A stretch of DNA of 64,000 bases, taken from NCBI GenBank assembly GCA_017477505.1, contig JAFUVQ010000060.1, forward strand, positions 124,001 to 188,000, in the 5' to 3' direction. A program made the position numbers and the translations under genes. The notes under the pieces were generated by a model, which was not told the DNA's origin, searched no databases, and saw only the letters and a list, made by a program, of their open reading frames with translations. Of this stretch, positions 1 to 8,918 are shown piece after piece (the stretch's first letter is position 1; the number at the start of each line of letters is the position of its first letter). This stretch comes from Eubacterium sp. Lineage in GTDB: Bacteria > Bacillota > Clostridia > Lachnospirales > Lachnospiraceae.

Positions 1-268
1 CAAGAACAAGGATTGATATTAACACAACCTGTCCGACTTTCGTTTCAGCCTTCTTATAATTTATCAATTCCCAATATGTCATATCATTCTTTTTCGATAC
101 AACAATCAACAGCAAAATTGTAAAAATATTTACAACAGTGGCTACAATAGTCCACCAGTTACTGATTGCACTAAGCTCTTTACCCGTTATTAGGGAGCCA
201 AGTACAAATATCAATAAGAACGCAAAAGAACGTACCGGAAGTAGATATGGTAATTTATCACGATTCAT
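1..268 (-). CDS. Membrane protein, partial (N-terminal part only; possibly CPBP-type)
   Basis: The C-terminal part lies outside the window. The minus-strand frame starting at the ATG at 266-268 is open to the window edge and has a GAGG-type ribosome site about 8 bases upstream. It encodes a basic N-terminus (MNRDKLPYLLPV) and then at least two hydrophobic segments separated by a WELINY-type loop. This resembles the N-terminus of CPBP-family (CAAX-protease-like) membrane proteins of Clostridia, but the catalytic motifs would lie beyond the edge, so the family is a guess. It starts 27 bases after the TetR-type gene on the same strand, so it is probably co-transcribed with it and a likely target of that regulator. 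Confidence 0.6.
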   Translation of the reverse strand, partial: MNRDKLPYLLPVRSFAFLLIFVLGSLITGKELSAISNWWTIVATVVNIFTILLLIVVSKKNDMTYWELINYKKAETKVGQVVLISILVL

Positions 269-295
269 ATTTTTTAACCTCATATATTATAAATT

Positions 296-892
296 TCATG
301 CTACAGGAGTAATATCATTCATTAGCATCGTAACTACATCTGAAATAAAGATATCTCTTTGTTCTTTACTTTTTAAGCTATATCCAATGATCAGCCCAGA
401 ATTATCACCGGCAAGGAAAGCTGTCTGCATTATAGACGCAAGTGAAAATGCAATAAGTTTTTTCTTTCTTTCCGAAATATCCCCCCTTAAAGCCATTTGA
501 AATCCCTTCTGGGTAAGAGAAGAATTTCCCGCCGGGTCATAATCCTTAAAGTCCGATATTATCGATATTTTTGCTATCGAAGGATTTGAATATATATAGT
601 CAAAGGTCTGTCTTGCAAATGAGATCAAACGTTCCAAGTCCGATAGTCCATCATCTGCCATGTAATCAACTTTATCAGGAGCTAATCCAAAAAGCTTTTC
701 ATTTATAATCTCCCTGCTGCACTGTGCTATCAGATTCTCTTTGCTTCCAAAGTGATAATTGATGAGTCCCAATGCCACTCCGCTTTTATCAGCAATCTTT
801 CTGGCAGTAATGTTTTTTATATCCCCGTCTGATTTTTCTATTATTTCTATAGTCGCTTTAATAATAGATTTTTTTACATCATCATTTTTCAT
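296..892 (-). CDS. TetR/AcrR family transcriptional regulator
   Basis: A DNA-binding repressor of the usual TetR length (198 residues). The N-terminal helix-turn-helix is clear (ITARKIADKSGVALGLINYH, followed by FGSKENLI). The rest is an all-helical ligand/dimerisation domain with no recognisable ligand. I chose the ATG at 892 rather than the longer reading frame to 937 because AAGGAGG sits at the right distance before it and the upstream extension is operator DNA. The promoter carries two identical-type palindromes, so autorepression is likely. The next gene downstream is a truncated membrane protein in the same operon. Confidence 0.88.
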   Translation of the reverse strand: MKNDDVKKSIIKATIEIIEKSDGDIKNITARKIADKSGVALGLINYHFGSKENLIAQCSREIINEKLFGLAPDKVDYMADDGLSDLERLISFARQTFDYIYSNPSIAKISIISDFKDYDPAGNSSLTQKGFQMALRGDISERKKKLIAFSLASIMQTAFLAGDNSGLIIGYSLKSKEQRDIFISDVVTMLMNDITPVA

Positions 893-904
893 ATGATAAC
901 CTCC

Positions 905-952
905 TTGAACAACGTTCAAATTTATTATATTGAACATTGTTCAAAATGTCAA
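905..952 (-). promoter_or_regulatory. tetR-type gene promoter with two TTGAACnnnGTTCAA operators
   Basis: On the minus strand a perfect TTGACA (947-952) is followed by a 17-base spacer and a perfect TATAAT (924-929). Palindrome 1, TTGAACATTGTTCAA (930-944), fills the spacer. Palindrome 2, TTGAACAACGTTCAA (905-919), lies just after the -10 box and abuts the AAGGAGG of the gene. Their centres are 25 bases apart. This layout is typical of autorepression by the encoded TetR-type protein; binding itself is inferred. Confidence 0.85.
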
Positions 953-996
953 TAAAAAAATCGGCATAGAATCCATTTCTGAACTCTTTGCCGATA
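953..996 (-). terminator. Rho-independent terminator of the epimerase operon
   Basis: On the minus strand ATCGGCA (989-995) pairs with TGCCGAT (960-966) around a loop of about 22 bases and is followed by seven T. It lies about 110 bases after the LacX-type gene. The loop is large, so the strength is uncertain. Confidence 0.6.
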
Positions 997-1101
997 TACC
1001 TATGCCACGCCTTTATAGTACGTTTATCCAGCGAAATATATAATAAATCTCAAAGCCTTTTTTAGCAAAATAAAGTGAAGACATCTAAAGTATTATTTCT
1101 T

Positions 1102-1995
1102 TCATTTCTTCTCTGACTTAAGTGTCGGGAATTCAATATCATACTCAGCCTCAAAAGCCTCATCAGGTTCAAGGGCGTTTCCGTACTCACGCTCTTCAAG
1201 CTTTTTGCTGAAGTCCTCTCTGTCTGCGCGGCCATACCATGGTTCTATGCAGACAAATGGAGCGTTTTTCCCGACCGGTGACCATATTCCGCAGAGCGGT
1301 GCAGTAAAGCTGACTTTCACAAGTCTGGTTCCGTCCTCTCTCGCAACTGTCACCTCGTGAATCTGTTCATCTTCGATTATCAATGCATCCTCACTGAAAA
1401 GCTCAGCTGACATTTTAATCTGGCTGTCCCTCACCTCCACGGTTTTAACCTTTGAAGAAAGTACACCCTTATCACTGAGTACATTTACTTTTAAATCCTT
1501 ATTGGTATCAAAGATGAGGCTATCCCTGTCGCTGTCGCAGTTGAATGCAGGGTGTGCGCCTATGGAGAAGTACATCTTCTTATCATTTATATTCTCCACC
1601 TTCCACATAACCTTTATGCTCCTGCCTGAAAGCACATACTTTATGAAAAGCCTGAACCTGAAAGGATATACCTTAAGGGTATCAACACTGTCGGTCAGCA
1701 TAAAGAGTGCTGCAGAATCATGATTCTCATCCGGTTCAGCTATTCTGACAAATTCCATATCTCTTGCAAAGCCGTGCTGTCCCAGTGTATAAGTCACTCC
1801 ATCATAGATACTCTCCTTATCCTTATACTGCCCTACAACAGGAAACAGAACGGGCGAAGTTCTGCCCCAGAACTCAGGGTCAGCCTGCCACATATATTCG
1901 TAACCGGTCTTATTATCTTTAACCGATCTCAGTTCTGCTCCATGGTATGAAATCCCAACTGTAAGTTCATCATTTTTCAGTATTACATCCACCAT
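1102..1995 (-). CDS. Aldose 1-epimerase family protein, LacX type
   Basis: A 297-residue beta-sandwich epimerase of the galactose mutarotase superfamily, expected to interconvert alpha and beta anomers of a sugar in the cytoplasm. Visible family features are the N-terminal GAEL(R)S motif, the GRTSPVLFPVVG segment, the GQHGFAR histidine motif, the SIGAHPAF histidine motif and a C-terminal CIEPWYGRAD glutamate motif. These supply the usual catalytic His and Glu. The LacX subgroup is less studied than GalM, so the substrate is not known. It starts 17 bases after the small Cys-rich gene, with GGGGG as ribosome site. Galactokinase and GalT lie 12 kb away, a possible but not operon-level link. Confidence 0.88.
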   Translation of the reverse strand: MVDVILKNDELTVGISYHGAELRSVKDNKTGYEYMWQADPEFWGRTSPVLFPVVGQYKDKESIYDGVTYTLGQHGFARDMEFVRIAEPDENHDSAALFMLTDSVDTLKVYPFRFRLFIKYVLSGRSIKVMWKVENINDKKMYFSIGAHPAFNCDSDRDSLIFDTNKDLKVNVLSDKGVLSSKVKTVEVRDSQIKMSAELFSEDALIIEDEQIHEVTVAREDGTRLVKVSFTAPLCGIWSPVGKNAPFVCIEPWYGRADREDFSKKLEEREYGNALEPDEAFEAEYDIEFPTLKSEKK

Positions 1996-2012
1996 TTTTC
2001 ATTTCCCCCTCA

Positions 2013-2195
2013 TTACATCTGGTGTCGAACCACTCGGTATTCGTCCCCGTTTGTATAATAAGGACAATCCTTATAGTTCCCCTGCATCAGCTTCACAAAA
2101 TCATCTTCATCTATATCCATGTCGCATATATATCCGTCATAATCTTCATCATAGTAATAATATGCACATGTATCACATGATATATTTCCCGGCAT
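2013..2195 (-). CDS. Small acidic Cys-rich protein (DUF6472-like)
   Basis: A 60-residue protein rich in Asp and Tyr with four cysteines: CDTC near the N-terminus, one in YICDMD and one in KDCPYY. It ends in a GDEYRVVRHQM tail. The Cys pattern suggests a small metal-binding (zinc-type) fold. It resembles short conserved Lachnospiraceae proteins that I believe carry the name DUF6472; that name is from memory and unchecked. I chose the ATG at 2195 because AGAGGTGA precedes it; the reading frame continues upstream to 2237 without a ribosome site. It lies between the S66 peptidase (23-base gap) and the epimerase (17-base gap), so it is in their operon. Function unknown. Confidence 0.75.
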   Translation of the reverse strand: MPGNISCDTCAYYYYDEDYDGYICDMDIDEDDFVKLMQGNYKDCPYYTNGDEYRVVRHQM

Positions 2196-2218
2196 TCTCT
2201 TCACCTCTCTTGCATAAT

Positions 2219-3361
2219 TCAGTTTGCATCCGGCCATTCAAGTGTAAAACTATCCTCAGTTACGGTAAGCCGGACATTCTCGCCCATCAGCAAAGGATAA
2301 TTCTTCTCCCCGTGCCCGCCAGGGAAGCCATAGGCGATAGGAACATCCAGATCCTTCAGAAACTGTCTGTAAATCATATCGTAAACCGAACTGAACTTTC
2401 CTCCTCTGGAATCCCCTATGTAATCTCCCGGCTCCGGATCAGTATCGATCCATTCACCCAGTATGATTCCGGATGCATTTTCAAGAATTCCACTATTCTT
2501 AAGAACAGTCATGCCATAATGTACCTGATGATAATCACACTCCACATCCTCCAGGAACAGAATATATGGCTGGTCTATTTTCGTACAGTCAAAATCTGTA
2601 TTTGCTACAGTCATCATGATCGTTACATTTCCGCCGACCAGAATACCCTCTGCAGTCCCCTGTCTGTCATACCCGCTGCCTGTACATTTATATTTCGGTA
2701 TCTCTCCCTGAAGCATCTTTCTTTCCACTTCTCTGCATTCCTCGGGAAGATCTGTAAATGCTGCGCTCATGGAAGCGTGTATGGATGGAATTCCTTCTCT
2801 GGTCCAGGCTGAGAGGCATGCTGTGATATCACTGTAACCGATGATAGGTTTCTTCGCCCTGGCGATAAGCTTACGGTCTAAGGCCTCTAAAACCTCACAG
2901 GATGCGTATCCGCCCCTTACGCAGAAGATCCCTTTGATCTCCGGATCTGAAAGCGCCCATTCCAGGTCTTCTTTGCAGTTATCCAGTGTACGATTCTCCG
3001 TACAGACATACTTTCCTTCTACCGGAACATATCCCCACTCGGTCAGGCCTTTGATCACGGCATCCGCCTGAGCTCTTGAAGGAAGAGCAGACGGTGAGAT
3101 AACAGCCACCTTATCGCCGGCCTTCAGAAAGAAGTCCGCATCTGTTCCTTTAAAACTTGCATATCCCGTCACCTCGATCGGAGTATCCACTCCTTCCGAG
3201 AATATCTTCGACTCTTCTACTGTTTCTTCAACGACCTGCGTATCTGCATTTCCTTCCTTATTCTCTACAGTACTTCCACAGCCGGCCAGGACAGCAGATA
3301 TCAGCATTGCAGAAACAGCGACCTTCAGCCTTTTCTTAAATATTAATCTCGTCCAAATCAC
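2219..3361 (-). CDS. Lipoprotein LD-carboxypeptidase-like protein (peptidase family S66)
   Basis: A 380-residue serine peptidase of the S66 (LdcA/MccF) family. The family cleaves the L-Lys/DAP-D-Ala bond of murein tetrapeptides or inactivates microcin C-type compounds. Seen here are the nucleophile motif GYSDIT, the FLEDVE glutamate segment and the FPGGHGEKNYPL histidine segment that complete the S66 Ser-Glu-His triad. Unusually it begins with a lipoprotein signal (LISAVLAGC), so the enzyme should sit outside the membrane, whereas classical LdcA is cytosolic. The start is uncertain: the GTG at 3361 directly abuts the GGGG ribosome-site-like sequence. The two downstream genes follow closely. 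Confidence 0.82.
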   Translation of the reverse strand: MIWTRLIFKKRLKVAVSAMLISAVLAGCGSTVENKEGNADTQVVEETVEESKIFSEGVDTPIEVTGYASFKGTDADFFLKAGDKVAVISPSALPSRAQADAVIKGLTEWGYVPVEGKYVCTENRTLDNCKEDLEWALSDPEIKGIFCVRGGYASCEVLEALDRKLIARAKKPIIGYSDITACLSAWTREGIPSIHASMSAAFTDLPEECREVERKMLQGEIPKYKCTGSGYDRQGTAEGILVGGNVTIMMTVANTDFDCTKIDQPYILFLEDVECDYHQVHYGMTVLKNSGILENASGIILGEWIDTDPEPGDYIGDSRGGKFSSVYDMIYRQFLKDLDVPIAYGFPGGHGEKNYPLLMGENVRLTVTEDSFTLEWPDAN

Positions 3362-3436
3362 CCCTTTAATCCATATCCAAAATAAAGTATGTCACTCGCA
3401 ACATGTGCCGGACATTCCTTTAATTACTATTTTTAA

Positions 3437-3469
3437 AAGGATGGTTCCGATACTGCTCAGAACCATCCG
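3437..3469 (-). terminator. Terminator after the chemoreceptor-like gene
   Basis: A perfect 9-base stem, GGATGGTTC / GAACCATCC (3439-3468), with a 12-base loop. On the minus strand it is followed by TTTTAAAAA. It sits about 100 bases after the stop of the minus-strand chemoreceptor gene. Confidence 0.8.
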
Positions 3470-3571
3470 TCCGTTTTATCCTATCGAATTCATCTCATAG
3501 AATTCATATTTATCGACTGATCAATGTCATTTTACTTATTAATCTTACCCGCATGAACTCTGCTTAAAGAT

Positions 3572-5074
3572 CTACAGATAATGATCCAGAGAGGAAGCGA
3601 CTTCCATAAGCTCATTCATGATCTTTACGGCTTCTTCAGCTTCTGCGTTGCTGTTTGTTCCGATCGCATATGCCTCTTCGGTATTAGCTGCAACTTCTTC
3701 ACTGAAGGTTGCTATCTGAGTAATGCTGTCCACAATATTATCATTTGCATGAAGAATATCTTCTATACTCTTGCTGATAGCCGTAACATTGTCACCGAGT
3801 GTACCCATATGGCACTGAATATCATTGAACTGGGCTCCTGCCTTCTCGATATCCTGCTTCTCCTGTACAGAAACATCAAGAACCTTGGAAACGCTGACCA
3901 TGGTCTTTTCAGTATTCTTATGAAGCTCTTCAACTATGTTCTGGATATTCTCGGTAAGCGTTCTTGTCTGCTCAGCAAGTATACGTATCTGCTCTGATAC
4001 TACGGCAAAACCTCGTCCTGCTTCTCCCGCACGGGCACTCTCTATAGATGCATTCAGTGCGAGAAGGTTTGTCTGATTGGAAATTGCGAATATCTGATTG
4101 GTTATTGAAACAACCTTATCGGTATTTGCCTTGAGAAGCTTCATCTCCTCGCTGACCTTGATATTTGCTTCTTCAATGATAGAAGACTGAACTGTCAGCT
4201 CCTTCATGGATTCCTGACCGTCCTTAACTGCCTCGAGACTTACTTCCGCTTCCTTAAGCATCTTCTCGGAAAGAGCCTTTGTCTCAGTGATCATCTTGTG
4301 GATATTATTTGTCATATCCGTCTGATTCTCTATGCTGACTGCAGTCGATGAATTACCTTCTGCTATCTCATTCAGTGCATCGGCAGTACTGGAAGTACCG
4401 TTCTGCAGATTAATGATCATCTCATTTGCAGCTGTGGAATTCTCCTTAACCTTTCCTGCGATATGAAGAACGTCCTTAAGGAGCATCTCGCTCTTTTCTC
4501 TCTCTGAATTTATGGTAATGAGTTTCTTTATATTGAGTGTATTTGAAACCTTTGTTCCCCAGGAAACAGCAAGTGCCAGCATGCCTATACCCAATGACTG
4601 GAGAAGAAGTGTTGAAACATCGGCTTCAACTCCAGAAGGCATCTTACCATCAAGGGTATACTTTATGCAGAAGCCAATGTTGATGGCAAAAACAAATATG
4701 CTTGTTCTAAGGATAAATGTAAAGTCAAAATAAAGCATCAAAATCGCGAGAAGCGGCACAGCAAGAATAAATACAAGGTCGTCAGTCGCTCCTACCAGCA
4801 TTATCACATACACAATACCATACACAATGACAACTACATGTCTGAGTGTAATGCTATAGTTATCCTGCATGAACATACCGAAAACAGCCATAGCCGCAAG
4901 AGCAGCTCCGCCCGCTACAATACCTGCGAACGCCCAGCTGATATCTCCGGTTCTGGCATCATTCAGATAACCTAAAACTACAAATGCGGATATCAATCCA
5001 CATACTATAACAACCAGCCGGTTAATTATGGCAAGCTCTTCTTCCTGGTTGTATGAATTATTATTTTCACCCAT
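3572..5074 (-). CDS. Methyl-accepting chemotaxis-like membrane protein
   Basis: A 500-residue signal transducer. The N-terminal part (about residues 20-185) has roughly six hydrophobic segments and no periplasmic sensor loop. This is followed by a coiled-coil and a classic MCP signalling domain with the hairpin tip [20 protein letters not shown], which binds CheA/CheW. No HAMP domain is obvious. Start: the ATG at 5074 has GGGAGG 7 bases upstream; a TTG-initiated form five residues longer is less likely. No che genes are in the window, so the signal and the target kinase are unknown; the membrane module may sense a lipid-soluble or membrane-energy cue (inference). It lies alone between proC and its own terminator. 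Confidence 0.9.
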   Translation of the reverse strand: MGENNNSYNQEEELAIINRLVVIVCGLISAFVVLGYLNDARTGDISWAFAGIVAGGAALAAMAVFGMFMQDNYSITLRHVVVIVYGIVYVIMLVGATDDLVFILAVPLLAILMLYFDFTFILRTSIFVFAINIGFCIKYTLDGKMPSGVEADVSTLLLQSLGIGMLALAVSWGTKVSNTLNIKKLITINSEREKSEMLLKDVLHIAGKVKENSTAANEMIINLQNGTSSTADALNEIAEGNSSTAVSIENQTDMTNNIHKMITETKALSEKMLKEAEVSLEAVKDGQESMKELTVQSSIIEEANIKVSEEMKLLKANTDKVVSITNQIFAISNQTNLLALNASIESARAGEAGRGFAVVSEQIRILAEQTRTLTENIQNIVEELHKNTEKTMVSVSKVLDVSVQEKQDIEKAGAQFNDIQCHMGTLGDNVTAISKSIEDILHANDNIVDSITQIATFSEEVAANTEEAYAIGTNSNAEAEEAVKIMNELMEVASSLDHYL

Positions 5075-5154
5075 GGATATACCTCCCAATTACTATTGAC
5101 GTCTTCCCCGGGACGTCATTTAAAGCCATCTGCCAACCCTTCGGACAACCCGGT

Positions 5155-5949
5155 CTATAAAGACCTTGATACAGCTGCTGCCGCTTCCACTGCATCGATA
5201 AGAGATGCCCTGAAGCCCATCTCTTCAAGAACCTGAACAGCTGCTATAGTCGTTCCGCCGGGCGAACATACCATATCCTTCAATTCCCCCGGATGTTTTC
5301 CCGTTTCCAGAACCATTTTGGCACTGCCCAGAACTGCCTGAGCTGCAAATGTATATGCTTTGTCTCTCGGCATTCCCTCTTTAACAGCCCCGTCAGCCAT
5401 AGCTTCTATCATCATAAATACGTATGCCGGTGAACTTCCCGATACCGCACATACCGCATCCATCAGTTTCTCATGAACAACTTCTGCCTTACCAAAGGAT
5501 GAAAGAAGCTTAAGTGCTTTCGCAAGTTCCTCTTCCGATACCAGTTCATTCGGAGTAACACCCGTCATGCCCTCACCTACGAGAGCCGGTGTATTCGGCA
5601 TAGTCCTTATAAGTTTGATATCCTTACCGAAAGCATCGCGGTACCACTGAATTGACTTACCCGCAACTATGGATATCAGCAGCTTATCGTCCGTAACATC
5701 ATCCTTTATCTCATTTACAACATCAGGAATCACATTTGGCTTTACAGCAAATATAATAACATCCGATGATGCGATAACTTCCCTGTTAGATTCAGTAGCA
5801 TTTATGCTAAATGAATCGATGACCAGCTTTCTCTCAGCTTCAACCGGAGACGAAGCTGTGATATCTCCCGGTTCGAGTACTTTATTACTTACAATTCCGC
5901 CTATAATGGCTCTTGCCATATTTCCGGAACCTATAATTCCAAGTTTCAT
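5155..5949 (-). CDS. proC: Pyrroline-5-carboxylate reductase
   Basis: Last step of proline synthesis: NAD(P)H-dependent reduction of pyrroline-5-carboxylate to proline in the cytoplasm. At 264 residues it has the normal family length. The Rossmann motif GIIGSGNMARAIIGG opens the protein. The dimerisation domain carries MPNTPALVGEGMTG and the ProC signature CSPGGTTIAAVQVLEEMGFR near the C-terminus. It stands as a single gene with its own upstream AT-rich region; proA and proB are not in the window. Confidence 0.95.
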   Translation of the reverse strand: MKLGIIGSGNMARAIIGGIVSNKVLEPGDITASSPVEAERKLVIDSFSINATESNREVIASSDVIIFAVKPNVIPDVVNEIKDDVTDDKLLISIVAGKSIQWYRDAFGKDIKLIRTMPNTPALVGEGMTGVTPNELVSEEELAKALKLLSSFGKAEVVHEKLMDAVCAVSGSSPAYVFMMIEAMADGAVKEGMPRDKAYTFAAQAVLGSAKMVLETGKHPGELKDMVCSPGGTTIAAVQVLEEMGFRASLIDAVEAAAAVSRSL

Positions 5950-6101
5950 GATCCAACTATTCCTTTCAATATATTCAAGCCCTGCTCATAATCCCGAAAA
6001 AAACACGGCATATAGGCATAGTAAAACACGTTTATACTAACATAAAACCGCCCGTTTTTCAAGACTGACTGCTCCGCTGACCGGCCTTCCTGTCAAAACA
6101 A

Positions 6102-6130
6102 ATAAGAGGAGCAGAAACCACTCCTCTTAC
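6102..6130 (-). terminator. Terminator after the sodium/solute symporter gene
   Basis: A perfect 8-base stem AAGAGGAG / CTCCTCTT (6104-6128) with a 9-base loop. On the minus strand it is followed by ATTTGTTTTG. It lies 20 bases after the symporter stop. Confidence 0.75.
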
Positions 6131-6149
6131 TACACATCTTTCAAATCAC

Positions 6150-7547
6150 CTATGGTGCCTCCTCCGGAGAAACCACAGCCTGATGATTCTTATCTGTTAT
6201 GGACAGAAGCGCCAGTATAAGCGACACTGCCATTCCGAATATATTTAAATTAGAAACCAGGAACCCCGGAAGAAAGTCCGTGAAGCCCGAAGGCAGACTT
6301 CCGATAATTCCGAAGCTTCCACCTGTGATGACCGCCGCCAGCCATATCGGTCTTCTGATATCTTTTTTCCCGTATACGATTATGGCTACAAGAAGAGGGA
6401 ATATTACTCCCGGTGTATATACCGAATAAGCCGCACTGAGAAGTGATATGATATCACCGCTTCCCATCAGCGCAAAGGTCATGGCCGTCACTCCTATCAC
6501 CAGTATAGTTATCCGCACGAGCAATACATTTTCCTTCTTAAGAATATCTTTTACAAATATTGTCGATGCATTTACAAGGCAGGTATCAAGTGATGAAAGC
6601 ATAGCAGAGAGAAGTCCCAGGGACAGCAGAAGTCCAACCGGAAGAGGTACGAATTTTATCACATAGAGCAATGTTTTCATATCACCCTTCTCAGCCGCCG
6701 GAATATTGAATCTTGCCCACATTCCCGTCATTACTATTACAATAGCAAAAACGATAAGTGCTGCCCCTCCGATCAGCGCCGCTTTTTTGGCTGTCTTCTG
6801 ATCCTTTGAAATGAAATTCCTTGATATAATGTCCGGTCCAAGGAAATACACGCCTCCAATCACGAAGAACTGTGTCACCAGACTGTGTCTACCATAATTC
6901 TCATTGATCAGTTCAATATTTTTGAAAACCTCACCTGACGCATCACCCTTCACCAGATAGAGATAAACCAGTATGACCACGAACCCGACGGCAATTACCA
7001 GAAACTGTACCATGTCCGTCTTTACTACAGACATCTGTCCTCCCGCCACCGTATATAATAATGCCAGGATGGTAACAATTATAAATACAAGTCTGCCTTC
7101 TTTTCCTGTTATAAATGTAACGAAGCTGCTCATAGCTACCAGCTGTCCCGCAATAACTCCGATCCAGGAAATAACTATGATAAATGAGATTGTTTTTTCT
7201 GCCGCCCCGCCGACAAGTTTCGAAGCAAGATCGGGTAATGTATCAGCATCCATCGACCTTACTTTTTCCGAAATCAGCAGAGCCTGAAGTATAAGGCCTA
7301 TACCACCGAAACATAGCCACCAGAATGCAGGGAATCCTATAGAGTATGTTGTATCTGCAATTCCTATTGTTGCTGAAGCTCCTATGGTTGTTGCGAGTAG
7401 TGTCATTGTGGTCATAAATGTACTCTGTTTCTTTCCCGCCACCGCAAAATCCTTGAATTCCTTAAGTTTTCCGCCTCCAAAGATTCCTATGGCACAAAAG
7501 ATAAGTGCATATATTCCCGGTATTATACTGTATGCCAGATTTCCCAT
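6150..7547 (-). CDS. Sodium:solute symporter family (SSS/SLC5) transporter
   Basis: A 465-residue integral membrane protein with about 12-13 hydrophobic segments, the size and layout of the SSS (PutP/PanF/SLC5) family with a LeuT fold. Typical features are the N-terminal FAVAGKKQSTFM segment after TM1, TLLATTIGASATIGIADTTY in TM2, TVAGGQMSVVKTDMVQF in the middle and LLSAMLSSLDTCLVNAST later, where sodium-binding Ser/Thr of the family lie. The substrate cannot be read from sequence. Its position next to proC makes proline one option, but clear PutP-specific residues were not checked. AGGA precedes the ATG. It ends at its own terminator. Confidence 0.88.
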   Translation of the reverse strand: MGNLAYSIIPGIYALIFCAIGIFGGGKLKEFKDFAVAGKKQSTFMTTMTLLATTIGASATIGIADTTYSIGFPAFWWLCFGGIGLILQALLISEKVRSMDADTLPDLASKLVGGAAEKTISFIIVISWIGVIAGQLVAMSSFVTFITGKEGRLVFIIVTILALLYTVAGGQMSVVKTDMVQFLVIAVGFVVILVYLYLVKGDASGEVFKNIELINENYGRHSLVTQFFVIGGVYFLGPDIISRNFISKDQKTAKKAALIGGAALIVFAIVIVMTGMWARFNIPAAEKGDMKTLLYVIKFVPLPVGLLLSLGLLSAMLSSLDTCLVNASTIFVKDILKKENVLLVRITILVIGVTAMTFALMGSGDIISLLSAAYSVYTPGVIFPLLVAIIVYGKKDIRRPIWLAAVITGGSFGIIGSLPSGFTDFLPGFLVSNLNIFGMAVSLILALLSITDKNHQAVVSPEEAP

Positions 7548-7638
7548 AATTATTCCTGTCTTTTGATATTATTCATCGCCTGCTATACTCTGATTATTTA
7601 TAGCCGCAACAGAGTTAAGTTATATCATACAAAAATTG

Positions 7639-7750
7639 CATTGTCAACTTTGAACTATATCCACGGTTGACAATTTGAGCTATGTCCGCGATTGACAATT
7701 TGAGCTATGTCCGCGATTGACAATTTGAACTGCACCCATAGTTGACAATG
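7639..7750. repeat. Array of four 25-bp direct repeats bounded by a 10-bp inverted repeat
   Basis: Four head-to-tail units of exactly 25 bases start at 7641, 7666, 7691 and 7716, followed by a partial fifth. The unit has the core TTGACAATTTGARCTATRTCC. The block is bounded by the perfect inverted repeat CATTGTCAAC (7639-7648) / GTTGACAATG (7741-7750), giving TG...CA ends. Multiple internal repeats next to TG...CA ends are a known trait of IS21-family insertion sequence termini. No transposase is present, so this may be a residual end or a small non-autonomous derivative (inference). Confidence 0.7.
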
Positions 7751-7822
7751 TACAGGTATCATTGCCGCTCTTCCGTAGCACCACCGGCAGAATGACATAT
7801 ATTTGTCATATTTGCAGTCATC

Positions 7823-8785
7823 TCAAAGTGCCAGTATCTCTCCCAGTTTTGAATCATAGAGATAGATTTTATCCGAAAGATTTCCCTGGACGCTTTTGAC
7901 TGTCTCAGCCAGCACCGATGGAGGAATTGTATTTCTGGCATGTATATATGCCCCGTCCTCGCCGGCAAAAAGTATATAGAAGCTTCCTTTAAAGAGCTCT
8001 GCCAGTTTCTCACATACACCCGGATAAAACATGGCTATTATACCTTCCCTGATATTTGCCGCAGTTACCAGAGGGACATTGTAGTTATCAAAACCTTCAT
8101 CCTTCCAGATTTTAGCTATATCCATGGATAAAAGGTCCACTCCTTTGGGATTCATAAGATCCGGAACAAATATGGCCGGATGTCTTTCCATCATATTCTT
8201 AAATGCCAGATCCCAAAGTTCTTCCTCAGACACTTCCCACATAGCCGGCATCCTGTCTGTTACGGCAGACGCTCCCAAAGACTTCTTACCGGAATCCTCA
8301 TCCTCAAAAATTACAAAAAAGAGACTCAGGAGCAGGTCTCCTACCTTCCGACAGACCTCCCCTTCCGGACTCTTTTTTCCGGCCTTTCCTATCTTTATAA
8401 AAAGATTCTTTTTGATATATTCAAAATCCTTTACTTTATCTGTGGAATTGCTTTTCTCAAGTTTCAAAAGCAGACGGTAATTCTGAGCGATAACATTTCC
8501 CACTGCGTCCCAGCCTTCTTTCTTGTATAATAGAAAGATATCATACATTCTGAAACGACACATCTTATCCTCACGTCCGAGAAGCAGATAATCCTCCCTC
8601 AGAGTTTCTCCGCTGTCCCCGTGATACCTCAGATTCAGATCATGGATATACTGCTTCTCCCTTTCATTTTCCCCGGATTCACCCTGCCGAAGGAATCTGA
8701 TATACAATCCTCCTCCTTCTTTTTCATTAAAATCTTCTACCTTTCTCTCAAAATACTCGATAAACTCACCATATTCGAATTCCAT
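7823..8785 (-). CDS. DUF5688-like cytoplasmic protein
   Basis: A 320-residue soluble protein without signal peptide or membrane segment. It shows the pattern of DUF5688 proteins common in Lachnospiraceae: a first half rich in acidic and aromatic residues, then a central VPLVTAANIREGIIAMFYPG segment followed by a FYILFAGEDGAYIHARN stretch near the C-terminus. The DUF assignment is from memory and moderately sure. No catalytic motif is recognised. GGGAGG precedes the ATG. It stands alone, upstream of the 25-bp repeat array and downstream of an unrelated regulator operon. Confidence 0.7.
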   Translation of the reverse strand: MEFEYGEFIEYFERKVEDFNEKEGGGLYIRFLRQGESGENEREKQYIHDLNLRYHGDSGETLREDYLLLGREDKMCRFRMYDIFLLYKKEGWDAVGNVIAQNYRLLLKLEKSNSTDKVKDFEYIKKNLFIKIGKAGKKSPEGEVCRKVGDLLLSLFFVIFEDEDSGKKSLGASAVTDRMPAMWEVSEEELWDLAFKNMMERHPAIFVPDLMNPKGVDLLSMDIAKIWKDEGFDNYNVPLVTAANIREGIIAMFYPGVCEKLAELFKGSFYILFAGEDGAYIHARNTIPPSVLAETVKSVQGNLSDKIYLYDSKLGEILAL

Positions 8786-8837
8786 CCAGCACCTCCCATA
8801 AGCCTTAATCGGATATTGTTTGGTCTATCATAAAAAA

Positions 8838-8876
8838 CAAATGATAGCATTTCAAGGAATAAAATGCTATCATCTG
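8838..8876 (-). terminator. Terminator of the lacI/EAL operon
   Basis: ATGATAGCATTT... and ...AAATGCTATCAT (8841-8873) form a stem of about 12 bases. On the minus strand it is followed by TTGTTTTTTA. It lies 45 bases after the stop of the large EAL-domain gene. Confidence 0.85.
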
Positions 8877-8918
8877 TTGCCTTTCCAGTATTTATGCGGC
8901 TTCGCGGGTTCAAAATTA

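Noticed and set aside
2051-2812. 253-codon plus-strand frame opposite the S66 peptidase gene
   Set aside because: Antisense to a gene with clear catalytic motifs; composition (many His, Ser, Ile) and lack of a ribosome site indicate no coding.
5097-5118. TGACGTC / GACGTCA inverted repeat between proC and the chemoreceptor-like gene as a terminator
   Set aside because: No T-tract on the minus strand and it lies close to the next start; it may be chance or an operator, but nothing supports a call.
7639-7750. 25-bp repeats considered as a CRISPR array
   Set aside because: Units are contiguous without spacers.
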